DNA of 64,000 nucleotides, from positions 682,001-746,000 of the forward strand of contig NC_059420.1 of NCBI RefSeq assembly GCF_905220565.1, given 5' to 3'. Positions 10,984 through 20,322 of the stretch are shown here, piece by piece (the stretch's first letter is position 1; the number at the start of each line of letters is the position of its first letter). The notes beneath the pieces were generated by a model. It did no database searches. It was given only the letters and a program-made list of their open reading frames with translations, and was not told where the DNA came from. This DNA comes from Melitaea cinxia. Its lineage: Eukaryota; Arthropoda; Insecta; Lepidoptera; Nymphalidae. Both the position numbers and the translations under genes were made by a program.

Positions 10984-12074
10984 AAATCTGTAACTTTTTT
11001 GTTGATTGAAGTAAAGTATTCAATTCGGTGAAGTATACATACTCATACCAGTTTCTTTCTAAATTAACATTATTAATATTAATTATATACATATGACACG
11101 ACTCACTATCGCTGGACTCGCTTTCTTGAATAGCTTTTACAGCGTCTCTTGCTCTGCATTTTATCGCAAAGTGGTTCATCTTCCCGTATTTCATACACTT
11201 CTTTTCATATGCTGGGCATCTTCTTTGATGAAATCCACATCTCGAACAGTCAAACTTCTTCTCAGCTCGCTGTCCTTCTTGTTTCTTATTCTTCTCTGGA
11301 TATCTATCTTCTGTATTTCTCTGTTCTAGTCTGTGTCTTGAATCTCGGTCTGTTCTGGTATATCTTCTCTTATCTGTTGGGTTTCTTGTTTCCCTTTCCG
11401 ACACTGATCCTTTTCCATTCTTCTTTCTTACACTCTGTACTGCACTCGTCCCTGGTTCGTTTGCAATTTTCTTGATTTGTTCCTCTGCTAGTTCTGATGC
11501 TTTACATATCTGGATCGCTTTACTCAATGTCAGGTCATTTAGTAGTCTATCTTTCAATCTCTTACCTAAAATTCCTGTTACTGTTCTGTCTTTTAACATT
11601 CTATCCAAAAGATTTCCAAATTCACATTCTGTGCTTGACTTTTTTATGTCAGTATAAAAACCATCAAAAGTTTCACCTTCTTTCTGGTTTCTTGTAAAAA
11701 ACAAATGTGAATTAACACTTTCGTTTTTTCTCGGGATAAAATACTCGTTGAATTTAGTTATCACTTTTTCATAATTGTAGGCCTCATCTTTAGCAAAGTC
11801 AAAAGTAGCATGTATGTCTTGAGCTTCCTCAGCGCATGCAGTGTAATAATAATGCCGTCTGGACCTCACTGGATTCACTATTAGCACCTGACACTAATCT
11901 ATATATTTCAAATCTCTGCAGAATTTTTTTATACTCTTCCATGGACAGGTTTTTTAAGCCCGTAGGGGTTTTTAATCCCTTTATTCCACTTGTTTTTGTA
12001 ATTTCTCTTTGTGCAGACTCCGCCATTTTGTACTTATCTTGTACGTCGTAGAACTCAATAGGACCAGTATACAA
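10913..12074 (-). pseudogene. Gypsy gag with zinc knuckles, first lineage (copy A)
   Basis: A different Gypsy gag. It starts near 12,026 with MAESAQRE, changes frame near 11,885, and continues with FTRNQKEGETFDGFYTDIKK, KDRLLNDLTLSKAIQICKASE and a basic region. Zinc knuckles follow; in copy A the first reads CSRCGFHQRRC because 6 bp are missing relative to copy B (HHSERRC), which removes the zinc-binding His. The frame runs on into the gag of the other lineage through a junction near 10,983. Two different gags back to back indicate an old recombination or nested insertion that predates the duplication. Confidence 0.75.
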
Positions 12075-12274
12075 TTATTAGTTTATTTCACGAACCTGTT
12101 TTTGTTTTTTTTTTTTAATTTCGCAGCGCCATATTATGTGTTTATTAATTAAACATCTTTAGTGTCTTCAACAGATTTATTAGTTTAATTAAACTTACAT
12201 TACAAGCTTAATCAGACAGTGGGTGCTCTCTCTGTCCTTCTACCGAAGTGTCTAGATTGATTTCATGCCATAAA
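12075..12274. other. Gypsy leader / probable LTR end (copy A)
   Basis: The minus strand just upstream of the gag start is a leader with poly(A) runs and a TGGCGCTGCGAAATT sequence that could be the primer-binding site next to an LTR end. The matching interval in copy B is 24,320-24,530. I could not delimit an LTR. Confidence 0.35.
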
Positions 12275-12597
12275 CTATGAACTGTCAACAATATTCAACC
12301 ATTGACTAGCATGTGTATAACAAAAACTATCATTTCTACTGTTAGAACCTATTTTTATGCGATTAAATCTTTTTATAAAATTCCATATATCACTAATGTA
12401 TCTATTAATTGAACTGCATAAATTTTTCCAACGTTTCCTTTTTCCTTCTTTAATAATCCTCTTTTTCTTAGCTTCCATTTTTTTATAGTTAAGATAATTT
12501 TCCATATTCAAATTCCGTCGGTAATTACTTAAAGCTGATTTACAATCTTTTACAGCTTTTGCACAAATGTCGTTCCACCAAAGGGGAAGGGGCTTTA
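12275..12597 (-). pseudogene. Jockey-like LINE pol linker (copy A, truncated)
   Basis: The minus strand reads WWNDICAKAVKDCKSALSNY followed by a Lys/Arg-rich helix (KKMEAKKKRIIKEGKRKRW) and SINRYISDIWNFIKRF. This is the segment between the endonuclease and reverse transcriptase of Jockey-type LINEs. The endonuclease half, which survives in copy B (25.2-25.6 kb), is missing because HARB1 starts here. The RT half is replaced by the Gypsy sequence. Confidence 0.65.
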
Positions 12598-13171
12598 AAG
12601 GCCTTCTACACGGTCGGGACCGACCGCCGACCGTCGTGTCCCTGGTCGGGTCAACCAATTTTTGTATTCATTCTACACGGTCGGTGGTTGACTCAATTTG
12701 TCAGTTCTTCTCTGGTATTTGAAGCGATGGCTCCTTGCCTTTCAAAGCAACAGAGGGTGGGTTTAGCAATAACTTTTTTATGCTTAAGTGAAGAAAAAAA
12801 AAAAGAACGAAAAGAAAATGGATGAAACAGTGGCTCAAAGAGCGAATTACTTTGAACCACCTTAATATTTTACGAATTCTTGATTCTGATGACTTTCTGA
12901 ATTTTCTAAGAATGGATCAAGACACTTTTAATGAATTACTTGAAATGGTGCGTCCAATGATTACAAAGAAAAATACAGTTATGCGTCAGGCTGTGTCTGC
13001 TGAAGAACGGTTAATAGCCACATTACGATTTCTGGCTACGGGAAGAAGTTATAAAGATCTCAGATTCAGTACAGTTACATCATTTCAATTGCTTTCCAAA
13101 ATTATACTTGAGACTTGTTGGGCGATATATAAGGTTTTAAAAATAACAATCAAGGTAACGTATTATAATAT

Positions 13172-14086
13172 TCATTTATTATTATTAAAAATTAAAAAAT
13201 CATTTATTTCACTAGCAGGTCCTTCGTATAATATACTGTTTGTGTTATTTGACATGGCATGACTAGGTGAGGGTATGGAAATTTGAACGATATTTTCATT
13301 TTTGTCATAAGTTGGAAACTGTTTTTGTGTTGAGGTAGATAGCAAACTGTTTTGAGCTGGTGGTGACGCCTGTATGTCTTGTGATGTAGTCTGAAAATAT
13401 TGTTTGGACGATGGCAATGGTAACAGGGATGGCTGAATTTGATGTGGGGATGGTGCTGGCTGAAAGCCCTGTGGTAATATTTGAATGTATGGGGATGGTG
13501 ATAGCTCAATATGTTGTGGGGATGGTGATGACTGAATGTGTTGTGGGGATGGTGATGGCTGAATAAGTTGTGGGGACGGAGATGACTGAATGTGTTGTGG
13601 GGACGGTGATGGCTGAATGTGTTGTGGGGACGGTGATGGCTGAATGTGTTGTGGGGATGGTGATGGCTGATTATATAGTGATGCTAGAGATGTCTGATAA
13701 TGATTACTTGGGAGAGATGCATGAATTATTTGGTACGAAGGGACTTGCTGCGTATAAAAATTATTGCTAGAGGAAGATCGCGAAAAAGCAAAATTTTGAG
13801 ATTTAGCAGTTATTTCAATTCGTTTTTCGAAATTAAGATTTCCCGTTTTGGCAAGAAACATAATATCGGATATAAGCTTCTCAGCCACTTGGCGTTGAAA
13901 AGTTTCCACTTGATCTAGTTGTTCTCCTACATAAAATCCAAACGAGTTAACTTTCTTCTGGTTTTTTTCTTTGTCATTGCTTTGCAACAATAATTCTTGC
14001 GCAGTTTCTATCAACGTGTCTTTTTTTTTCTCCAATGTATTTCTCTTTTTGTTTCCGCCTTTCTCGTGTTCTGATGACCTGGATTC
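13172..14086 (-). CDS. Harbinger accessory protein, C-terminal exon (HARB1)
   Basis: This is the counterpart of the second exon of the HARB2 MADF-type protein. It opens at a splice acceptor (TTTTTTTAG) at 14,087-14,088 and stays open for 304 codons to 13,172. The N-terminal part is charged and helical and resembles the BESS-like part of HARB2 (FGFYVGEQLDQVETFQRQVAEKLI here, FGEYIAAKLRKMDKATNAIV there). The rest is Pro/Gln/Ser-rich, with about seven copies of a nine-residue unit PSPSPQHIQ. The DNA-binding exon 1 should lie further right on this strand and is absent. The exon lies wholly inside the transposase intron. Confidence 0.7.
   Translation of the reverse strand, partial: ESRSSEHEKGGNKKRNTLEKKKDTLIETAQELLLQSNDKEKNQKKVNSFGFYVGEQLDQVETFQRQVAEKLISDIMFLAKTGNLNFEKRIEITAKSQNFAFSRSSSSNNFYTQQVPSYQIIHASLPSNHYQTSLASLYNQPSPSPQHIQPSPSPQHIQPSPSPQHIQSSPSPQLIQPSPSPQHIQSSPSPQHIELSPSPYIQILPQGFQPAPSPHQIQPSLLPLPSSKQYFQTTSQDIQASPPAQNSLLSTSTQKQFPTYDKNENIVQISIPSPSHAMSNNTNSILYEGPASEINDFLIFNNNK
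13430..13672. repeat. 27-bp coding minisatellite
   Basis: Direct repeats of a 27-bp unit (core TGTTGTGGGGATGGTGATGG), about seven more or less diverged copies, encode the PSPSPQHIQ units of the HARB1 accessory protein on the minus strand. The period is a multiple of three, so copy-number change keeps the frame. Confidence 0.9.
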
Positions 14087-14544
14087 CTAAAAAAAATGTA
14101 TATTTTCAGTTACCCTCATCGGAAAATGAATGGAGAATAGCTGCAAAATCTTTTCAAGAATAATGGCAATTTGACAACTGTGTAGGTTGCATGGACGGCA
14201 AGCATATTATAGTCGAAAAACCGAACGGGACGGGATCATTGTTCTACAACTATAAGGGTACATTTAGTATCGTATTGTTTGCTATCGTAAATGCAAACTA
14301 CGAATTTATTTATGTTCATACGGGTTCAGATGGAAATATGTCAGATGGAGGAATACTGAAAGCTACCAGATTCTATGAAAAACTTATCAACGATGATCTT
14401 AATTTACCTGAATCATTACTACTACCAAGTACAAATGTGTCAGTACCGTATGTTTTTTTAGGAGATAGTGCATTTGCACTAGAAACAAATATAATGAAAC
14501 AAAAAAGATTTTTAGAAATTACAGAATTTATTTATTTGGTTTGA

Positions 14545-14728
14545 ACAATATTTCCTTTAAAATAATAAAATAAAATACACGGGAACTGGTATGGAAAAAG
14601 ATGTGTGACCGATATGAGGGATCCGAGCAGACTGACTGCGAGGTCCCGTCCCTACTGCTTCTTTAGAGACAAAATGCTGATGCAGCATCTAAGGCTTGCA
14701 CCACAGCGCAAAGGGGTGCATGTGCTAG
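14545..14728. other. Junction sequence, unassigned
   Basis: Between the HARB1 breakpoint and the stop of the Gypsy protease. No coding motif on either strand; probably decayed Gypsy pol. Confidence 0.3.
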
Positions 14729-15165
14729 CTATAACAGAACGGAACCATCCACGAGTTTAACATACGTATTTTCGGCGCGAAAAGTCGTACCTGAACGTTT
14801 GAGAAGCTCGTAGAGGGAATAACCCGCGATACTACGTTTAGCTGCAGTGTCAAGCAAAGCGGTACCATTTGGACCTTGCATAGTTATGTATATAGCATGG
14901 GTCGACTTAGCGACTGTTTAACCGAGCGACTGTTTAAGCGAATAGAAACCTTTAGGCTGAGGGCTTACATTAATTTTACATTTCGGACAATTACTCTTAA
15001 CAAAACCTTTCTCACCACAACCATAACATGATACAGTTTTATTATTATTACTTCTCTTAACACATGTATCGCGGACATGTCCACGCGACTTACAATATAC
15101 ACAAAATAACTTTATCACTATCACTATCACTTTTCACATTATGCGGGGACGACGACTGTAAAGGC
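14729..15165 (-). pseudogene. Gypsy gag zinc knuckles and aspartic protease start
   Basis: On the minus strand an open frame (15,130-14,918) contains CVYCKSRGHVRDTC and CYGCGEKGFVKSNCPKC, two retroviral-type zinc knuckles. After a stop and frame change, the protease follows with GTALLDTAAKRSIAGYSLYE; the DTA active-site triplet is visible (14,729-14,893). It belongs to the same gag as 15,850-16,071, from which it is separated by Jockey ORF1 sequence. Confidence 0.7.
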
Positions 15166-15181
15166 GACGCGTTCCTTGCCG

Positions 15182-16071
15182 CTACGTAAGCGCGGGAACC
15201 GCGAACGGCGACGCGTGATCCACGGCATGCTCGCCGGAAACGGTCGGTGATGCCTTGTGCGACTGCGACGTTGTCGATACATTTTCAGTAGCTGATGATG
15301 TGCTCTTTATGAGCGACTCCTCCACGCTACGTGACTTATCGATGAAAGATTCTATAGTCATCACTGTATCTCTGGGAATTCTTTTCCGTATACGTCTATG
15401 TAATAACCCATACATCATATCTAACGTGGTTTCCTCCGGTAGCTGATAAGGCAGCCTGGACAACATGGCGCGTAGCTTTATTTCTTTCTGTCTAGCAGCT
15501 TCAGGGCACTTAGGATCATTCGCTGGATGGGACCCGGAACAATGGAGACAGGTGGGAGACTGGGCAACACAAGAATCACCTTCATGTGATTGAGAGCATT
15601 TGAAGCATCTTGGAGATGATCTACAAACAGTCTTGATGTGGCCAAAAGTACAGCATCTGTTACATTGAATTGTGGGGAGTATGTACGTTTCAACCGGAAG
15701 AGAAGTGTAGAAAGCGTATACGTGAGGAGGGAGTTTTTGACCAGAAAAAGTTATGACTATGGTTTGTGTAGGAATCCACACAGTCGTGTTGGATTCAGAG
15801 ACTGATTTGACTGACAGAAGGAAACTGTCTGCAAGCGCAGGGCGTGGCACACCATACATCGAGCGTAATCGCTTGAGAGCGTCGGGCCACGAGGAAACTT
15901 CTTTCCGGACCCCTCTCCACCATATAGCAGCTTCTCCTTGCATGAGCATCGGTAAACCACGCAGTGCAATATCCTCAGGAACTGATGCACTTTCTTTAAA
16001 TATTTTTATTGAGTCGATCCGAACGCCTTCACCGGGTGACACACATTTCCTAATATTTCTTGTTAACCTAA
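15182..16071 (-). pseudogene. Open chimera: Gypsy gag core joined to Jockey-type ORF1
   Basis: One open frame of about 320 codons crosses two unrelated retroelement proteins. The N-terminal ~90 residues (16,071 to about 15,850) match an Arc/Gypsy-like gag: ALRGLPMLMQGEAAIWWRGV and WPDALKRLRSMYG. From about 15,830 the frame becomes the RNA-binding ORF1 of a Jockey-type LINE: TIVITFSGQKLPPHVY, then three CCHC knuckles (CNRCCTFGHIKTVC, CFKCSQSHEGDSC, CLHCSGSHPANDPKC). HARB2 interrupts the upstream gag exactly at 16,069-16,071. The junction keeps the frame, but the surrounding pieces are broken, so I treat it as a fortuitous fusion. Confidence 0.75.
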
Positions 16072-16315
16072 AGCGCAATACACATTGAGCCCGCCGGGCC
16101 GCCGACATATGTCGGCAACTTTTTGTCGGTGGTCTAGTTGGCGGCTTCACTTATTACAAGTCGGAAAATTTGGTCGGCGGCATGTCGGCGGCTTGAGATG
16201 AGAAATTTATTTGGCAGTCAGTGATTGCCGTGTGTCGATAAAAGGTTGTGTGGTTGTGTCATATAATTTTGGTGGTGTATCTTCGATAATTCAGTAAATA
16301 GAAATAATCTTAAAA

Positions 16316-17686
16316 ATGGACGATGGCAGTGATCTGTTGATAGCAGCTTGTGGAATGTTTATTGCTGGATCGCTCCAAAGGGAACGAAGCTGTTGGGTTA
16401 GACCTAGTTTACTGAGTCGCAATTGTTATAGCAATCATGACAGATTAAAAGATTTGAAAGCAGATGACTTGATTGTACAAAATCCCATACATTTCAAAAC
16501 ATTCATGAAATTAACCAATAGCGACTTTGAATATTTATTGAATATTGTTGGGCCGAGAATAGTTAAAAAAGATACAAATTGCAGAATTGCAATTTCTTCA
16601 CAAGACAGATTAGCAATAACATTAAAATACCTGACTACGGGCGAATCATTCATTAGCCTATGTGACGTGTTCAAAGTATCTCCTCAAATTATTTCATACA
16701 TTATCCCAGAAGTATGCCAAGCTATAATCGATGGCCTTTCGGAGTATGTAAAGGTAAAGTTAAATGTTTATCTTTTTTAAATAAATATAAATATTAATAA
16801 ATATAAATGTAAATTTTAAATAGATGTATATTTTTTGTGCTGTTTGATTTAGTTCGAAGTATAATTTAGTTAATGTTCTTATTTTAGGTTCCGAGAACTT
16901 CAAACGAATGGAAAAAAGTTGCAGATAGATATCTGAATAGATGGAATGTTCCTAATTGCCTTGGATCAATGGACGGAAAACACGTAAAAATTCAATGTCC
17001 ACCAAGAAGTGGAAGTGAATATTTTAACTATAAAACTTATTTCAGTATTGTACTATTTGCATTAGTGGATGCAGATTACAAGTTTTTATACGCTAATGTG
17101 GGATGTCAGGGTCGTATTTCAGATGGCGGTGTTTTTAATAACTCTGCGTTATGCAGAATGTTAAATAACAATTCTTTAAATTTGCCGGACAACAAACCTC
17201 TACCTGGGAGAAATGTACCAGTGCCATATTTTTTTTTGGGTGATGATGCTTTTGCATTACAAACCCACATTATAAAACCTTACAATGGTAATCACACAAA
17301 AAGATCTCCCAAAAGAGTTTTCAACTATCGTATATGTCGAGGACGAAGAGTAGTTGAAAATGTGTTTGGGCAGTTAACCAGCAAATTTCAAATATTCAAA
17401 AGACCTATCCAGCTATGTCCACAAAAAACTGCTATTGTGACATTGGCCTGTGTACATTTGTTCAATTATATAAAAAAAAAATATACAGCGAAACGAATAT
17501 GATTCTGAAAATGATAACGGAGAAATCATACCAGGTGAATGGCGCACAGTAATTCCTGAAAATAATTGTTTTGTTGCCTTGCCAAGAGAGGTCAATACAA
17601 ATCTGTGTCCTGAAGATACAAGGAACGAGTTGGTTGAATATTTTCTCTCCGATGTCGGAAGCTTAGAATGGCAGTATGATCAATGA
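16316..17686 (+). CDS. HARBI1-like transposase of HARB2 (two exons, one apparent frameshift)
   Basis: Exon 1 is 16,316-16,753 (MDDGSDLL start, donor GTAAAG); exon 2 starts at 16,888 (acceptor ATTTTAG). The joined frame gives 350 residues to a TGA at 17,502. The core shows MDGKH (D1), YFFLGDDAFALQTH (D2) and RVVENVFGQLTSKFQIF (E), the Harbinger DDE set. At a run of nine A (17,470-17,478) a one-base shift opens a further ~65 codons to 17,686, ending in an RNELVEYFLSD-type tail that is normal for HARBI1 proteins. The A9 shift may be a sequencing error or a real mutation. Otherwise the gene looks intact. Its partner is encoded convergently downstream. Confidence 0.88.
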
Positions 17687-17888
17687 TCAATTTAATCAAC
17701 ATCTAAATTTAAAGATTTAATAAAAAACATAATAATGATAGTTATATTTTAATTTGTGTTTACAATTAGTGACTCTTACTTAATCATAACATTTCAAAAG
17801 ACAGATTTATTTCATGATTACTTTTCTCATGCTAAGCTATATTTATTTCAAATTATAACAATATAATAAAGATCTTAAAGAAAGAAAA

Positions 17889-19815
17889 TTATTTTTCATG
17901 TAGGGATTTAAAAACGTTCTCTAAATCTTGGCTGCTTATACGTTCACTATTAGAACTTTCATCAAGCGCTACTGGTACTGAAGATTCAACTCCAGGAAGT
18001 TGCGGATGAGGGCTTATGTTGATGGGATATAGAGATGAAGGGTTTGTATTTGGCTGATTATCAGGATTTGTGGTGGTAGAATGCTGATGATTCGGGCTCG
18101 TTATAGTAGAATATACAGATGATGAGCGGTTAGAAGGATATGCATTTGGCTGATCATTTGGAGAACCTGTATAGTAACCTGGATGACTACGGGAGCTAGA
18201 GGGTCTTGCGTAATCTGCATACATATCTGTGTGATATCCAATTTCGGTTTCAAAAATAATGTTATTAATTCGATGTTTTACTATTGCATTTGTTGCTTTA
18301 TCCATTTTTCTCAGTTTTGCTGCAATATATTCTCCAAAAAGAGTGTCTTCATCTTTTTCTTGTGTTTGATTTTGTCGATCGGAGACAGATTTCATAATAT
18401 TCAGAGCTTGTGAAATCATTTCATTGTTTAGATTTTTTCTGGGACGTTTAATCGTGTCATCGGCAAATGAATGAGATGAATCATTTTGCTGGGGTTGTAC
18501 AACACTGCTCTCGTTTGATGTCTCCTGAAATTAAAATATTTTTAATCTGTTGTATTGTGTTACATAGAAAGTAAAGATAAATAATTTAGTCAAGATTTAA
18601 ATCGGATGTATACAGGGTTATTTTATGAACAGTGAGCATACGTAAAATATTGTATCATGTGTATGTGTGTCGATAATGGAACATATGAAGCGAAAAAAAA
18701 CATTTTTTTTTCAATGATATTTTTATTTTATTCCCTTTAAAATATCTTAAAGCACGGTGACCTTGTGGAAGTAACAAACAAGGACATTTGTAACAAAGTA
18801 AAAACCCTAAAGCCGGGTCCACTGCGCATTGTTACGAACAATATATTGTTTTGCTAACATGTTAGTTAAACCGTCCACTGCGATTTTCGAGTATAGACAA
18901 TTTTAGTTAGTAACATATATTTTTAAAATGAGTTCCGACGAGGAAGACGTGTTCACAGTTTTGGCAATAGTGGATTTAATTCTTTAGTTCTAGTGAATTT
19001 TTATGCTCATAGAAAGAGCGTCCCAAATAACGGGTCTTTCCCGTATTAATTGTATAAAATAAAAAGTATTCTCCATAATCAAATCCATTAAACCGATAGA
19101 CTAAACAAAAAAATTTGACGAGTTGTCTCTGGCGAGCACAAATCCGAAATGAATTAAAATGTCCCCCCGGCCCCCCCGCAGGCGAACGCGGGGATGTTAT
19201 CCATCCGACTCTGCAAACAAAAACACTTTCAAAACAGTTAGGCCACGCCCCCAAATAGCATGACCTTGGTTATAATTTAATGTTTGTGTTAGCAAAACAC
19301 GATAAAATGGCGCAGCGGACCCGGCTTAATGGGAACTAAAAAACACGTTTTGTCTTAAATTCGATGAACAATATGTACATTCGAATAACCCTGTATAACA
19401 CTATGGTGGGTCAGCACTTTTGAACTTGTTCTCTTCTGTACAATAAAAAATTTTGGATAAAAATTATAAATGCATTTTTACTTACAGAATCGATCGTGGC
19501 AGTAGTAGTATTCTTGTTTTGCAAAAAACTAAATGATTTATATGCAAACCACTTGCTCTGATAAACACAATCTGTACCGATACCCGACTTTTTTGAGTCA
19601 GTCACTTTTTTTTTCTCTCTATAATACTGACTTGTCAAGTTTTTAATTTTTCTTTCTATTTCTGATACATTTGTATTAAAATGGTTTGCTATTTCATTCA
19701 ATGAGTCGAAACGCTTTGGTCGACTTTTATGATCTGGGTGTTTTGAATTCCACAATACCTCCTTCTCATGATAAAGATTAATTAACGTAAGACATTTTTC
19801 GTCGTCCCACTCCAT
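17889..19815 (-). CDS. MADF-domain accessory protein of HARB2 (321 aa, two exons)
   Basis: Harbinger elements need a DNA-binding partner that brings the transposase to the nucleus and the ends. Exon 1 (19,815-19,486, donor GTAAGT) encodes 110 residues of a MADF-like domain: W at position 3, CLTLINLYHEKEVLWN, then FDSLNEIANHFN and IKNLTSQYYREKKK. Exon 2 (18,524-17,889, acceptor TTTCAG) adds 211 residues with a charged helix (FGEYIAAKLRKMDKA, BESS-like) and a Ser/Pro/Asn-rich region. The phase-0 join leaves one open frame. The 961-bp intron contains two nested miniature elements. Confidence 0.85.
18613..19393. mobile_element. Miniature element (outer) in the HARB2 accessory intron
   Basis: Inverted ends CAGGGTTATT (18,613) and AATAACCCTG (to 19,393) are flanked by TATA on both sides. 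The terminal sequence and TA-type target suggest a non-autonomous Tc1/mariner-like MITE. It contains no ORF of its own and hosts another MITE. Confidence 0.75.
18811..19326. mobile_element. Miniature element (inner), PIF/Harbinger-type, 516 bp
   Basis: Inverted ends AGCCGGGTCCACTGCGC (18,811) and GCGCAGCGGACCCGGCT (to 19,326) differ at one position and are flanked by TAA (18,808-18,810 and 19,327-19,329). The 3-bp TAA target and GC-rich ends fit a Harbinger-type MITE. It lies inside the outer MITE. Confidence 0.85.
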
Positions 19816-20322
19816 GTCGTAAAAAATACAAGCACGTCACTACAGGTCGAGCGTCGCCGGGCAACTGAGCGCAGGCGTACCCAAGCCGCCAACATGTCGG
19901 CGGGTAACACGCGCGGGCGCATGTTGCCGACATGATTCTTTTCATACAGGCCGCCGGGTTGTGTCGCCGGGCTTTGTCGGCGGCCCGGCGGGCTCAATGT
20001 GTATTGCGCTTAACTAAGTCTATTCTAGAACTTAAATGTTGTAACACGTAGTTATAAAAAAAAAACTCTAGCTATAAGTAATTTCGAGAACATTTGCTTT
20101 GTAATCTGTGTATTCGTACGTTGTGCCTTGTAAGACGAATAATAAAGTGGGTTTTATGAGTTCCTTTTATTTGTTTAACACAAAGAAAGCAATTCAAACC
20201 TTCGTTACAATATTTAATTATACAAAATAAAAATCCTACATATGTGTTCGCACAGTGGAAGTGCATTGTATAGAAAACACTTGTATTGGTCTAAAGAACG
20301 CTTATTTTATATTATTTTAAAA

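Larger units (their letters stand above)
9093..12597 (-). repeat. Duplicated composite TE block, copy A
   Basis: About 3.5 kb matches 20,064-24,847 in order and orientation with only scattered differences. Both copies hold, from low to high coordinates, a non-coding AT-rich part, a Mutator-like scrap, a Gypsy gag-protease, a second Gypsy gag, and Jockey pol. Copy A lacks the mariner of copy B; its empty site reads ...AAACTATTAC. Copy A ends where the HARB1 element begins. Confidence 0.9.
12598..14544 (+). mobile_element. HARB1: truncated PIF/Harbinger element
   Basis: The element starts right after a TTA in the duplicated block (copy B continues GGCTTTATTATC, copy A continues GGCTTTA then new sequence). 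The end region carries several ACCGACCG/GTCGGG motifs. It holds a HARBI1-like transposase (plus strand) and the C-terminal exon of its accessory protein (minus strand). Homology stops in the middle of the transposase at about 14,500, so the right end and accessory exon 1 are missing. No right terminal repeat was found. Confidence 0.75.
12721..14544 (+). pseudogene. HARBI1-like transposase, frameshifted and truncated (HARB1)
   Basis: Harbinger transposases are DDE nucleases that act with a DNA-binding partner. Exon 1 begins at the ATG at 12,727, shifts frame in an A11 run near 12,791-12,801, continues as MKQWLKERITL... with the MDQDTFNELLEM helix, and ends at 13,154 (donor GTAACG). Exon 2 starts at 14,110 (acceptor TTTTCAG) and carries MDGKH (first catalytic D), YKGTFSIVLFAIV, and YVFLGDSAFALET (second D). 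One in-frame TAA sits near 14,161 and the C-terminus, including the catalytic E, is lost after about 14,500. Intron position and phase match HARB2 exactly. The 955-bp intron contains an exon of the accessory gene on the other strand. Confidence 0.85.
16072..20010. mobile_element. HARB2: complete PIF/Harbinger transposon, 3,939 bp
   Basis: The terminal inverted repeats of about 36 bp begin AGCGCAATACACATTGAGCC at 16,072 and end with the complement at 20,010. Both ends are flanked by TAA (16,069-16,071 and 20,011-20,013), the 3-bp TWA target duplication of PIF/Harbinger. Subterminal regions are full of GTCGGCGGC motifs, plausible binding sites. The element carries a two-exon transposase on the plus strand and a two-exon MADF-type partner on the minus strand, in convergent orientation. 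Confidence 0.93.

Noticed and set aside
11093..11697. Several plus-strand hydrophobic ORFs opposite the Gypsy gag (repeated at 23,339-23,909)
   Set aside because: They are antisense shadows of the Lys/Glu-rich gag and follow its conservation.
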